The notes: generated by a model from the letters alone, not told the origin. Positions 1-11,477 are shown, counted from the first letter of the stretch. The stretch is 64,000 nt of DNA from Marsupella aquatica (GCA_973895155.1 OZ316896.1:5952001-6016000), one strand, 5' to 3'. Numbers and translations are program-made.

Positions 1-308
1 GATCACTTTGCGGAGGAGGATTCGGAGCTCCAAACCACACCAGGCCTTTTCCCACTCATCGTGCTCTTTGCTTTGCCGGTCGAATGAGCCTGTCTGCGTA
101 GTTGTATTTTTGTGACGGCAAGACCAGAAATCCTGTGGGCAGGTGGTGTGGACCACCCTGGTTGTTGTCCTAATGCTGGAGACCTGATCAAGATGGCATG
201 GAGGCTGCTACAGTGGTACCTCTACAAACAAGCTACGTACCTGGAAGCAAGCTAGTGCGAAGTGGGAGGGCTTTGGCTTCGGGCTCTTCGGGATCTTTGA
301 GATCTTGA
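1..308. other. No recognisable gene at the left edge
   Basis: Only short open frames are present on either strand and none resembles a known family. The stretch may be the 5' flank or an upstream intron of the coiled-coil ORF that follows. Nothing more can be supported. Confidence 0.4.
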
Positions 309-680
309 TTGACCTCCCATTCACTTGCTGTCGGGATGGATGTTATCAATCAGAAAAGAGAACATAGGAATTTCTTGAAGAGGAGACGCTTAGCTGAGAA
401 GTCTCGCCTGCTCGATGAAATTGCAGAAATCAAGAAGGAAGCCCTAGCAGAAATTGAGGAAAGAAAGAACAACGCTATAAAAGAAGCCGAAAGCATTCTA
501 AAGAAAGCGAGGGAGGAGGCAAAGGCCCTTGTAGATGCAGCTGAGGTCTCTAAAGCAGTAATTGATAGTTGTATAGCTTCTACCACAGAGAGATGGCGTC
601 TGATTGAGAGCGACATTGCAGGGCATAGACCTGCAGTTATAGATGTGCGGCCAACTAGTGTCAATTCAGAACAAATTTGA
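309..680 (+). CDS. Small charged coiled-coil ORF, function unknown
   Basis: An open frame of 123 codons whose central part (about residues 15-85) is rich in Lys, Glu, Arg and Ala with heptad-like spacing, for example EIAEIKKEALAEIEERK. This suggests a helical coiled coil. The first in-frame ATG nearer the charged part is at 345. No domain family is recognised. It ends about 600 bp before the first exon of the DDE-like gene and could be an upstream exon of it, or a chance frame. The reverse strand of the same bases is also open, which weakens the case that it is coding. No signal peptide or membrane segment is visible. Confidence 0.3.
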   Translation: MTSHSLAVGMDVINQKREHRNFLKRRRLAEKSRLLDEIAEIKKEALAEIEERKNNAIKEAESILKKAREEAKALVDAAEVSKAVIDSCIASTTERWRLIESDIAGHRPAVIDVRPTSVNSEQI

Positions 681-1294
681 GCACGGAATGCTGAAAGGGC
701 TAGAAGATATTACTGGAAGCAAAAAGTCTTGCAATAGCAACAGAGCGTAGCAACGCCCGAATGTGAGGACTCAGGTTTGGATCAACCAAACAGAGGAGCA
801 AGAAGGGTGAAAGCAATAGCAAGCAATTTGTTCAAAGTATTTCATGAGAGCACCAAGTTCCACAACTTAGCGAGCAAGAAGTTAGCGCTTCAAAAGTTCT
901 GGCATAATCCTGGTTTGAAAGACCTACACCCTTCCAAAACTGGTTGCCCTAAGATGGACGCCTCAATGAAAGCGAGTTTAATTTGAAGACTTGAAGTCAG
1001 CCCTACAAGTAATAAAAGGGGCACATAGGGGCCAAGCAATCAGTGTTGATTGGGCTGACTGGTATGTTCCTTACTTAACGTTGTTGCTGAAGTCAGATTA
1101 TTGCTTCAGTGGATGGTATTTGTTATGAACATTGCTGTATTTAGACTTCAATGTGTTGCTGTATGTAGACTTAATTATGATCTCGTGTTCATTGCCGGAT
1201 ATGCTAGGTTCAAAGATCATGAAAGACAGGAGAAGAGCTAGTATTGCCAAAGCTCTAGATATCAAAAAGGCCTGCAATCACCAGAGCATGACTT
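681..1294 (+). other. Non-coding or unassigned stretch between two ORFs
   Basis: It contains one 69-codon frame (777-986) without family resemblance, followed by AT-rich sequence with repeated 'gctgtat...tagact' words around 1130-1170. It may be intron or 5' flank of the gene that starts near 1295. No promoter element can be assigned with confidence. Confidence 0.3.
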
Positions 1295-3886
1295 GATGCT
1301 GATAAATCAGTCAAATTTCCAATGGGTGTCCAAAAGACGAGGTCAGACAAAATCTCTCAAGAAATCAGGGAATCTGTGAAGCTTTATTGGGAGGAAAATA
1401 CTAGAGTTTCACCAAACCAATCTAACCAAGCAAGGCTCAGGTTGAGTCCGAAGGTGTATGAGGTACATCAAGTCCATTGGCTAGAGGAAACTGAGGTACG
1501 TTGTGTCACTCAATCTCTATAGGTTTCCAATTCTCATAGTTACGCCCTCATTGTATTTTCAGGTACTGAACATGCTGTCCACTCGGCCAGAAATGTCCTC
1601 TCTTCTTACTAGTAATTATACTAATTAAAGTAGTCGTGTTTGTGATGGCCCAGGTCGATTTTTACTTGATCTTCACAGAATGGTGCAAAAACAAAGGAGA
1701 GGAAGTTCCTGTTGGATTAAGGACCTTCCAGTACTTGAAGCCCTATTTCATTCGGGTCCTAAAAGACAGGAATGTTTGCTGTTGTAAGCAACACGTGGAG
1801 ATGAATTTGTTGAAAGAGGCTTTGAATAAATTTTGACTTCACAAACATCCTACGACGACATGCTGTTGTGATTGTGCAATTTGTCACTCCTCATCAACTA
1901 TTGGACCAGGAGCAGGTTGTTTAGCTGGGAAATGCACAATGAAGTCGGTGAGAGATTGGTGTGATGAGATATTGTGTCCTAAACCAGAAGGTAAATCGTG
2001 GCACAAGAAGGAATGCATCATGGGTGCATGCCAAGATTGTGGTGTGGAACATTTACTCACATGCAACGCTGAGTTACAATCAGGTGACTCCTTGCCTATT
2101 GTCTGGGAAACTTTTCAGTATGTTAGCTTGCAACAGAAGTCTACTAAGAAGAAGGCTGGTGAGGAAGACGAGGCAACAGGAAAGAGGTTAAGAATGATCT
2201 ACATGGAAACTCCATTTGCAGAATTTCTGGATAAGGTAAAGCTGAAGATGCCTGCATCTGTTATACACAACTTCCGTGCTCGATGGCAAGCAGAGCAATA
2301 CAAGAGGTCTCAAGCAATATTTCCCAAGGGGACCATGCTTTCTTCTATAGATTTCAGTGAGAACTATACTTTTTTGGTTCAAGATGAAGTGCAAAGTATG
2401 CATTGGGATAACAAGCAGATTAGCATCTTGGTTCACGCTACGTTTAGGCACAAGGAAGATCATGACTACATAGATGGAGAATACAGACCTGACCCCTCAG
2501 ATCCAGACGATTGCCACATCATTGGAGACTATCACTTCTACATAAATGATGATATCCAGCATGACAGTTTATTTGTCCAACATTATTTGGATAAACACAT
2601 CAAGTGGGTACAAGATCAAAATTTGTCAATTGGCAATCATTGGGTGTGGAGCGATGGGTGTGCGGCACAGTTTAAGAGCAGAGGGCCATTCTATTTTGTA
2701 AGTAGGTACTACAATACTTACGGAGTAGAAATGCAGTGGAATTTCCATGGAAGCGGTCATGGCAAAAATGTTGTTGTGAGTATTTCATCGTCCCGTCCAA
2801 CCTTCTTCCAGCTTCTTGATTTCCAATTGTGGTTTTGTGACTATGAGTGAGCCAAGATTTTGAATAGACTAGTAGGTGACAGCACTGTGGATGATCAGTC
2901 TTCTCTAATGTGAACTGGCTTCTTGACTAGATGAAGGTTACTTGCTGACATCAGAATCCACAAATGTCATCTGATACCTAATTTGTATGTTAGGATGGCG
3001 AAGGTGGTACACAGAAGAGGGCTCTGGCCAAAGAACAACTCTTAAGTTCAACAAGAGGTCATAAACTACAGAATGCTCAGGATGCTGTGACACTCCTAAT
3101 ATCCAGATTTGCATTAGGGAAGGAGACAGGACCTGGAAAAGTTCAAATGATTCGACGCCATCATTGGGAAATCAAGGAGGGAGATGTGAATAGGAGAAAA
3201 GCTTGGGATTGTGAGCCAATTCTGGGAACCAGATCCCTTCATTGCTTTTGCGGCTTCAGTAAAGATGTTCCTACTTGATCTGTTAAAGGTGAGAGAGATG
3301 TGTTGCTTCTGTCCTGCCTGTGTCGATGGGGCTGAGAAATTAGCTTGCCCAAATGTGGAGCATGCTGGAAAGTGGGAGCTTGAAACCATTCACCCAAAGC
3401 AACCATCAGATGTTGCAGCAATTGTGCATAGCATGGGTGTTGGACTAGGAGCCGGGGAGTTGGAAAATGGAGATTTAGCTGACACCATAGAGGTTGGTAC
3501 ATTTTTTGCTGTTGAGGCTTCAGCTGACGACCTGTTTGGTGCTGATTTCTATATCCTGCAATGTGAGGTGGAAGCACATGATTGCCAAGAGAGTTTTGTG
3601 GATGCATGACAGAGTATTACAAGGCAGATGGTACCAACAAGTAGGAAAAACGGTTACCCATTATGTATACACACGAAAGTCGCCCACAAGTTGGGTGCAT
3701 GCAAAGGATGTCATCCATGTTGGCTTCTTACTTCAGCCTGCTGGGAAATCAGGACGGGACCAACTACCTCGATCCACTTTGATTCTTGCTTTCAAATCTT
3801 TGAAAGTTGTTCACATTGCAATTACACAGAACAACGATGACCAAGGTAGTGGTATGTTTTTTGTGTGGCAGTGTGTCTTCAAGTGA
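1295..3886 (+). pseudogene. Broken spliced gene of a DDE-like 'SDG...HGK...DGEGG' family
   Basis: Three exons can be read. Exon 1 (about 1295-1495) contains RSDKISQEIRES and ENTRVSPNQ. A phase-0 intron 1496-1653 (GTACGT...CAG) leads to exon 2 (1654-2775), with RNVCCCKQHVEM, a Cys-rich CCCDCAICH segment, SIDFSENYTFLVQDEVQS, SDGCAAQFKS and HGSGHGKNVV. A second phase-0 intron, 2776-2993 (GTGAGT...TAG), joins exactly to DGEGGTQKRA. The block order matches a family I know from unnamed animal and plant proteins, where acidic residues in FSENY, SDG and the D after HGK look like an RNase H-type triad. That reading is inference. The copy is broken: TGA at 1834-1836 inside exon 2 with the frame continuing beyond it, a frame change near 3250-3290 (LHCF to VREMCCFCPAC), and another near 3609. 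The C-terminal part (TIEVGTFFAVEA, then GRWYQQVGK) resumes in shifted frames to 3886. Confidence 0.7.
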
Positions 3887-4130
3887 TTACTGAAGTCTGT
3901 CAAATTGTGGACAGAGCGCCACAAAGTCTCAAGTAAGGACCTATACCAACATAATTCTTGTCTACTACTGAGAATATCATGTTATCCTTGTATGATCATT
4001 ACACTTTTTCATTACTTTTACTTACTCGGAGTACTTTTCTTTTTGTAAGTGCTTGAGGGTTGCTTTGCAATACATATCTTACTTGTCATTGTACTTAAAG
4101 TACTTATTGTTACTTCATGTACTTAACATT
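3887..4130. other. Transition into the ACTTCAAGT satellite
   Basis: No gene. From about 4010 the words TACTT and AAGTACTT become frequent and irregular, so this is the degenerate left edge of the satellite array. Confidence 0.5.
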
Positions 4131-5060
4131 ACTTGAAGTACATACTCTCAATTTACTTTTAAGTTAGTACATCAACTAAGTTACTTCAAGTACTTCAAGT
4201 TACTTCAAGTTGCTTCAAGTTACTTCAAGTTACTTCTAGTACTTCGAGTTACTTCAAGTACTTCAAGTACTTCAAGTTACTTCAAGTTACTTCAAGTACT
4301 TCAAGTACTTCAAGTACAATAAGTACTTCTTCAAGTACTTCAAGTTCTCTAGTCTTACTTGAAATACTTAGTTCTACTTGAAGTAGTTTAAGACTGGACG
4401 ACTACTTAAGTACTCAAACAGTACTTGAAGTACATACTCTCAATTTACTTTTAAGTTAGTACATCAACTAAGTTACTTCAAGTACTTCAAGTTACTTCAA
4501 GTTGCTTCAAGTTACTTCAAGTTACTTCTAGTACTTCGAGTTACTTCAAGTACTTCAAGTACTTCAAGTTACTTCAAGTTACTTCAAGTACTTCAAGTAC
4601 TTCAAGTTACTTCAAGTACAATAAGTACTTCTTCAAGTACTTCAAGTTCTCTAGTCTTACTTGAAATACTTAGTTCTACTTGAAGTAGTTTAAGACTGGA
4701 CGACTACTTAAGTACTCAAACAGTACTTGAAGTACATACTCTCAATTTACTTTTAAGTTAGTACATCAACTAAGTTACTTCAAGTACTTCAAGTTACTTC
4801 AAGTTACTTCAAGTTACTTCTAGTACTTCGAGTTACTTCAAGTACTTCAAGTTACTTCAAGTTACTTCAAGTACAATAAGTACTTCTTCAAGTACTTCAA
4901 GTTCTCTAGTCTTACTTGAAATACTTAGTTCTACTTGAAGTAGTTTAAGACTGGACGACTACTTAAGTACTCAAACAGTACTTGAAGTACTTGGACCATC
5001 TTTCTTGACAAGCGCTTACTTCAAGTACTTAACTGCAGCTAAGGTAGTTTGAAGTACTTT
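4131..5060. repeat. ACTTCAAGT satellite with higher-order units
   Basis: The array is built from the 9-base near-palindrome ACTTCAAGT and the 8-base palindrome AAGTACTT. Three higher-order units start at the same phrase (ACTTGAAGTACATACTCTC) at 4131, 4423 and 4725, and a partial fourth starts at 4980. The spacings are 292, 302 and 255 bases; the differences come from gain or loss of internal short repeats. After 5000 the pattern fades. Both strands can fold back heavily. No coding capacity. Confidence 0.9.
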
Positions 5061-5373
5061 AGTTCTTTAGGCATTGGTAGTACTTAACACTAACCTACAA
5101 GTGTTGTAGTTTATTTGTTGCCAAGGTAACTGTTGTACTTATGGGTGAACTTAGAATCCAACTAAACTTAACAGTTGAATTCAAATGATGTGAGGTTGGT
5201 TGTGGGTTACATATGGGTTGAAAGCACAATGCATGACAATTATCCGATTTCTCCTGGACTCTCACAACTTTACTTATTGATCTTGCGTATTTGTTGATTG
5301 TGCAGCTTCAGGAGATACGTGGGTCTGGTTGGAAGCTTAGGTCTGAGTATAGATGTAATGGACATTTGGATCT

Positions 5374-6165
5374 ATGGATTGCTTGGACAAGAAGGAGGAT
5401 TCATATGATATCAAGGCGCCCTCAACCTTCACGCAGCGGAGCCTGGGCAAGACTCTTGTGACCAGAACACAAGGAACAAACATCGCTGCTGATGGCCTGA
5501 AAGGTGTGTTTGAGGTCTCACTCGCTGATCTTCAGCAGACGAAGACCAGGCTTTAGGAAGATGAAGCCAAGGGCTAAGGATGTGCAAGGGTGCAATGTTC
5601 TTACCAACTTTTGGGGTATGGATTTCACTACAGACAAGCTTTGGTCCCTTGTCCGCAAGTGGTAGTCTCTTATTGTTGCCTATGTTGATGTCAAGACAAC
5701 AAACAATTATATTGTTTTGTACTAGCTTCACAAAGAAGAGGCCGAACAAGATAAAGAGGATTTGTAGGCTTAGTCCAGTCAGATCAGAACTATTTGCAGA
5801 AAGATGAGAGAGATAATGACTAAGGCCCACAAATGTGACCTCAAGGAACTGGTTTCCAAGTTCATTCCTGAGGTTATCGGAAAGGAAATTGAGAAGGCTA
5901 CCGTAGGTATCTACCCTGTACAGAACACAATTGTGCGCAAGGTGAAGATTTTGAAGGCTCCTGGGCAAGTTTTGCAAGGTGAAGATTTTGAAGGCTCCCA
6001 AGTTTGATCTGACAAAACTTATGGAGGTACATGGGGACTACAGCGAGGAGGTCAGTACTAAGATTGAGAGGCATGTAGGCAACCCGGTCAAAGGCTATGG
6101 AAGTTCCAGGCGCTCAGTTGGCTTTTATGTAGGCTTACAAATTTTGTCCCCTTCCACTTCATGGC
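5374..6165 (+). pseudogene. Retropseudogene of ribosomal protein eS1 (RPS3A)
   Basis: The protein of the small ribosomal subunit, eS1, is recognisable across three frames with no introns. [36 protein letters not shown] and [10 protein letters not shown] lie at about 5380-5530. A shifted frame gives the parts matching [15 protein letters not shown] and FTKKRPNKIKR at 5580-5800. [32 protein letters not shown] and [18 protein letters not shown] follow at 5804-6060. The first 20 or so residues of eS1 and its C-terminal tail are missing or unrecognisable. A 37-base tandem duplication (period 37, copies starting at 5941 and 5978) repeats the KVKILKAP coding segment and shifts the frame. Lack of introns together with several frameshifts indicates a processed copy that was never, or is no longer, functional. 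Confidence 0.9.
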
Positions 6166-8489
6166 ATTAGAGAGTATTGATAAAGTTATGGTGGATTCTC
6201 CTATAATTCATATGCGACTCTGTTACATAAGTGCTTGCAGCCTTAATTCCCACATTACATAGTGTCGCTATAGGACCTCATTGGCTTTGAAGATCTTGTT
6301 TGTGTCAAAAGTTCTCGCATTTCAAACCCTTTACGTATGAATTAAATGATGTGACACCCAGGTAAAATTACAACTTTTGGAAATGAACCAACTTCTGGGC
6401 TGGAGTTTTAATTTTAAAGTTGCTGGCTGTCCACAACGGTTTGGTTTTAACATTGAACATTAAAATGCTAGGCTTACACACGGAAGTCTGCTTCTCCCAG
6501 TTACGAGTGTATGGCCGTAGAGTCTCGACTCGACCAAAGCTACTAAAATGCTCACAAATTCGATAATGGAGTACTACCGCGCTGGAGTTACATGTCACTA
6601 CGTGCACGTCTATTCAAATAATGGCGCAAAGAAGCCTCCCGAGTTACCAAGGAGCACCTATTGTAAAAGATCCATAGTGGGGAGCCTTCCAAATTAGTCG
6701 AAGCTTTGATCTGGCTTGAATGGGATTAACTAAAGTACTGAAGTTCTCTGTAGATCTAATGTCTAATATTTGTTTCTTCATCCTTTGAAACGAAGCTGTA
6801 GATCGATGGAGAATACCGATTCTTTGCCTAGCTAGTACTATCTGACTCTGATAGGTGATGGTCACTCTTAGCAGTGACGAACCTGTAGGTAGTCCTGCTG
6901 TTCACCAGTTAGCTCTTCTTCTTTTTTCAAAAATGGTGTGAAATCCCAAAGATTGACTATCAAAGTAGACTGCTGATTGACCATCCACCAACACCAGCGT
7001 TTGAAAGCAAGGTCTGCATCAAATACAAGCCATACTACATACTACCCAGAAATACTTTGCTAAGGGTGTATTCACACCCAAAGTTAGGGAGAATTACCAA
7101 AAACTAGCCATCAAATGGTTTTCAACCAGATCGTTCATACATTTGTTGCCTGAATGAAGTTCACTTGTCATGTGAATTCAAGTTCAAAATTTTACAACTT
7201 TTAATGTGCATTTTCTTGAGATCTCACAACCATGAGAATTCATCCATGAGGGGCCACAACTTAAATTTGCCACAAATTCTAGCTCAAAAGTCAGTTAATC
7301 ATGCAGCAGACCGCATTCTCTAGGGGCCCACTGCCATCGCCAACCAGTTTACATTTTAGGGATGACCACAGCTAATGTATTTTCAGCTCAAATTTGAGCC
7401 CAATGGTTCAAGAACGAGCTCAATCACAAGTACACTATTATAACAGGTTTTCCTTTCTTGATTTCCAACAAAATTTACATCAACAAGTTTTACATGGTAT
7501 AGCTTCTCTTGTCATCTTACTATCTCTTGAGCTTGGTGCCTGGTGCCTGGGAGCAACTGGAACACCCTAGTTGTCTAATTCTGGAATGAATCCGCCATAC
7601 TAAGATGTAACCCCTGCTCACAAGGTAGGAGGTCTGCTTTGCCTTACATGGGTGGGGAATCCTAGTTTACATGCCAAATCTTATCTCATATTTTCCAGGG
7701 CCTCTATCATCACTGCACTACTCCCTAGCATGACCTGTAAAACATGATTACGACAATCTGATCAACCTCAGAAACAAAGAGTGAAGCAATGTTACCAAAT
7801 ACAGGAGCACACAAAAACTTTAACGCCCAGGGGAAAGCAAGGTTCTAGCCTAGTGAACTTGACCAGTAGAAGAAAGCAACACAAGAAACTACTGGAGTGC
7901 ACAGGAATGAAGTGCGAGTATACAGAAAATCTGTTGTCCGACATGATACGGGAGAGGGACCATGAGAACATGCAGAGCTAGAGAAAACTCAGCACCTTGC
8001 TGATCTCATTTTTCTCATTACCATTGATCTCCGCAGTGTTGTCCAACACAAGCTTCAACTAGTCAAAAGCCCACAGAACACTAACCACCCTTCGATTGAC
8101 ATTGAGTTTGACTGCAAGATGACAATCAGGGAGAACTTAACAACAATTATACTCGCAGCCAAAACCAAGCGGAAGTCAATGTCGACTTAAAAGCGTAGTC
8201 CAATGGGCTGTAAAATAAACGTTTCTATGGCAAATGGTATAGTCCAAAACAAAGAGAAGTTCAAATAGTAGGTGCCACGAACTTACTGTTCAGCTTTCTG
8301 TCCATGTACCTGGAAAGGAAAAACCACCAGGACGAGACGATATTAGTCCAGGACGAGACAATATCTAAAGTACTAAAGAGCCCATATTCTACCAGACCAG
8401 TACCATAATTCAGTTGCAATTAAAATAAGTACCAAAACTGGGCCAAATAAGTAAAAAGCATTCTACATAACAAATACAACCCATTCAGT
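6166..8489. other. Intergenic, no recognisable gene
   Basis: About 2.3 kb of AT-rich sequence with only short unrelated frames (the longest is about 79 codons on the minus strand at 6368-6607). I see no domain, RNA gene or transposon terminus. From about 8490 the words AAGTA, CAGTAACAAGTA and TACTAAGTACT become frequent as the minisatellite begins. Confidence 0.5.
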
Positions 8490-9144
8490 ACAAAACAGGG
8501 AAAGTTACTTACTCTGAGTTAGTAGTATTAAGTATTTCTAAGCTGCCGCAACCAATCCTCTATTTCAGTACAGTAGCAAGTAATATAAGTAACAAGTATC
8601 AATTATAAAACCAAACAAAGCAAACTCCTGAAAATTCATTCCATCCTGAAGGTAAAGTAACCAATTCAATAACAAGTAATACAAGTAGAAGTATCAATAT
8701 GTACCTAACAATTATGACATCTAGTACTATCAGTAACAATTCAAGGTGTGGATGGTCAAGTAATACTAGTGCTTGATTCAGTAACAACTACTATTAAATA
8801 ATTGTACCAGTAATAAGGTAAGTAAAGGTCTGAACCAAAACATACAAAGAACCAGTGCTCTATTCACTAACAAGTACTACTAAGTACTACAATAACAAGT
8901 AAAGGTCTAGCCCAAGTAATAGTCTCCAGTGCTCTTAATTTTCAGTAAGAAGTAGTATCAATAACAAGTAAATGTCTGGCCCAATTAATAACATTGCTCT
9001 CTTCAGTAAGAAGTAATATCAAGTACAATCAGACTTAACAAGTAAAGGTTTGGCCCAAGTAATACCAGTGCTCTCTTCAGTAACAAGTACTGTTAAGTAC
9101 TAGTAGCAACAAGTAACTTAGATCTAGCCCAAGTAATACCAGCG
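8490..9144. repeat. Minisatellite array, left block (degenerate)
   Basis: Imperfect units carry the words CAGTAACAAGTA, GTCTAGCCCAAGTAATACC and AGTGCTCTCTTCAGTAA. This is the same family as the blocks at 31503-31622 and 39053-39800, but more diverged and less regular here. The block stops at TACCAGCG (9137-9144), the target site of LINE-A. Confidence 0.85.
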
Positions 9145-9155
9145 CTGTTACCCAA

Positions 9156-10297
9156 GTGAAATGCGTGGGGAAAATTTTCTATATGGTTGTCTTTCAGCAC
9201 CCAAAACACCGTGAATTGGCGCTGGCTGGCGCCCCTAGTTCCTGGACCGTAAATTTGTTTTCTCTTTTCCTTGGGATTCATCTTTTGATGTGCAAAATGA
9301 ATCTTATACGGTGCTCCCTGTGTGGATCGAAATACCATTTAGAGCCCTGGTGCTTGAACCTTGTCGAAGGAAGTTGGCTTCTTCCCTCGGTGACATTCTT
9401 CACTACATTCAGGGCGACATGCTGAGCTCCTACCCACATGATTGGGCGTGTATAGTCTGGGATACCCAGAGAGAGGTGCCTTGGAGTGTTGAGGTACAGA
9501 TCAAGGCGGGTCTTTCAATTTGGCAGCCGGTTGTTTTCAAGAACATCCCTTTTCACTGTTTCTGGTGTCATAAAAAGGGGCACCTTGCACGGGATTTCCA
9601 TCTGCACGAGACTCCTGTTGCTGCTGCCGTGGAGGAGGCAGTGCTGGTCCCGTCCAATCCTAATGATTCTGACCCTACCTCTCAGCATGAATTGGTTTCT
9701 CAGAAGATCTCCAAGGACAAGGGATTGGAAGCAGATACCTCTCATCTCCAGATTCCTAATGACGCCTCTACCTCTGATCCACTTCCGGGCCCCAGTGATC
9801 CACTTGACAATGAGATAGTGCTTTTTGGGACTACTCCTCTGCAAGCTGGACCTGCCCACCCAGTGGTGGTCACCCGAGCAATTGATGAATCATCTGTCGC
9901 ACTTGGGCTGGACGTGACAGCTACCCAATTTCTGTCAGATCCAGATGAAATACCTAGAATTCCTACATGAATTACAACAGCTGAGCAATGATGCCCCCCC
10001 TGTGCTTCTGGAGGCTCCAGATGGGACTGATGTCGAACGTTGGCGTTGGCCCTGGTGATACTACCAGAGACTCACTTTGAACCTGATAAGGGAGTCTCAG
10101 ATGACATGGAAGAAGGTGACAAGGAGCTCTCAGCTTTTGATATACCCTCTGACATGGAGTTATCAGAATACGAGGGATTCATTTCACGCACTGCGATAAA
10201 GAAGGACTGGGCCAGGAAGCTGGCTCGGCGCTCACCACCTGATGAAAAAAAGAAAGAGAATGGTAAAAAGAAAGCAAAAAATCAACGTTCCTTATAG
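9156..10297 (+). pseudogene. LINE-A ORF1 remnant, DUF4283-like with degenerate zinc knuckle
   Basis: The nucleic-acid-binding protein of a plant LINE. The start KCVGKIFYMVVFQHPKHREL lies in one frame and a shift near 9285 continues as LPVWIEIPFRALVLEPCRRK, SSYPHDWACIVWDTQREV and FKNIPFHCFWCHKKGHLARD up to about 9960. The same blocks appear in LINE-B ORF1. The zinc knuckle reads C-x2-C-x4-H-x4-F: its last Cys is replaced by Phe, so zinc binding is probably lost. After an in-frame stop at 9968 the tail resumes in another frame at 10040-10297 with the MELSEYEGFISR motif shared with LINE-B and a Lys-rich end. Truncated at its N-terminus by the 5' truncation of the LINE. Confidence 0.8.
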
Positions 10298-10562
10298 TTC
10301 TCATCCGGATCTCATCATGTGCAGGATGCTGAGGGATGGGTGACGCCTGGGCGCAGGCTCTCCAGGGAGATGAAAAAGAAATCAATGGGGTCTCCTCTGG
10401 GTTCAGTGGATCCTCAACTGTCTATGGCACTGCCCTACTCCCCCCATATTGTGCACATCCCTGTCGGTCCTTTGCGGGACTCTGTGGGTGGAGGACTCTA
10501 ACAGCCTCCGGTGATTTCTCCCCCTTGTTAGTGATCTCTTGTAGGGGAGGGAGGATAGGTTG

Positions 10563-11350
10563 ATGAAGGTTTTTTGTTTTGCCTCGTGGAATGTATGTGG
10601 TTTGTGTGACCCCAATCGCAAACTAGTGGTGGTCAAATGGATTTCTTCCCTACGCACTCCTCTTGATGCCCTCGCGTTGCAAGAAGTTAAAGCTGATGAT
10701 TTTTGTCTGGATACTGCTCTTTGAACTATTTTGCCTTCCTACCATCACCTCTACTCTGCTCCTGAGGATGGTCGGGGAGGGGTGGCCCTCCTCCTTCATC
10801 CTTTTTTTACTATTACTTCTACTAGCTTGCTTGATAAGGGCCGTGCTGTTTGGGCTCTGCTGGCGCATGCAGAAGGGAATTCTGGCTTTTTATCAGTGTA
10901 TGCACCAAATAATACTGGGGAACGGACCTTGTTGTGGAATGATCTTCGGGATGAACTCCATTGCAACCGTTGGGTTGTTTGTGGGGATTTCAACATGACG
11001 GAATTTTGGTGTGACTCCATGGGCATTTCACCTCTACTCGCTGGATGAGAATTAGAGTTTTGGAGGTTTCTGAAGACCTGCCTCGACTTACAAGATGCAA
11101 TTACCATTCTGAACGAGGTGACAGGTTTCAGGTTCACTTGGCGTAGGGTGCGGAATGGTATACTTATTCAGTCCTGCCTTGATCGATTTTACTTCAGTGA
11201 GAAAGGTAGATGGACTAACGAGATTGTTGATCTCATTCATGACGGGACTTCTACGTTGTCTGACCATGATCCAGTGATTATTTCTTTCTGAATGGGTTCC
11301 ATTGCATTGGTTGAATCACAAAAGCGACGAGGCACATACTTTAAGGCTAA
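10563..11350 (+). pseudogene. LINE-A ORF2, endonuclease part (APE-type)
   Basis: The N-terminal endonuclease of a LINE ORF2, which nicks target DNA to prime reverse transcription. From the ATG at 10563 the frame shows FASWNVCGLCDPNRK, LALQEVKAD, the GRGGVALLLHP segment, SVYAPNN, VVCGDFNMTEF and TLSDHDPVII. These are the Asn, Glu, Asp-x-Asn and Ser-Asp-His blocks of the exonuclease-endonuclease-phosphatase family. Three in-frame stops break it: TGA at 10722, TGA at 11046 and TGA near 11289. The frame then reaches YFKAN at 11350, where the CACTA insertion begins. The C-terminal half of ORF2 is found at 28046 onward. Confidence 0.85.
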
Positions 11351-11448
11351 TTGAATCACAAGCTCCGTCAATTGTAGAGCTAGGTCAACCAAGCTTTGAA
11401 GAGGGAGGCTCTTCAATCAACGGAGTAGAGATTGCAGCTACGATCAGG
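11351..11448. repeat. 98-bp filler between LINE-A and the CACTA terminus
   Basis: This segment belongs neither to the LINE frame nor to the CACTA terminus. Its first 10 bases (TTGAATCACA) copy LINE sequence at 11311-11320. The remainder, from about 11358 to 11448, is nearly identical to CACTA-internal sequence at about 12903-12998. The repeat ends in GATCAGG in both places. It therefore looks like template-switch filler made during insertion or repair at the left end. Confidence 0.8.
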
Positions 11449-11477
11449 CACTAGTAGAAACCGGGGCCATTTAGACC
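11449..11477 (+). repeat. CACTA left terminal inverted repeat
   Basis: 29 bases starting CACTAGTAGAAACCGGGG and ending ATTTAGACC. It pairs with the reverse complement of 28015-28044, with a small difference in the middle (GGGGCC against GGGGGGT). Confidence 0.93.

Noticed and set aside
1884-2463. Minus-strand frames over the DDE-like gene
   Set aside because: They are antisense to the exon with clear motifs and show no domain.
4131-5060. CRISPR-like array
   Set aside because: The repeats are contiguous 9-base words without unique spacers, and the context is plant nuclear DNA.
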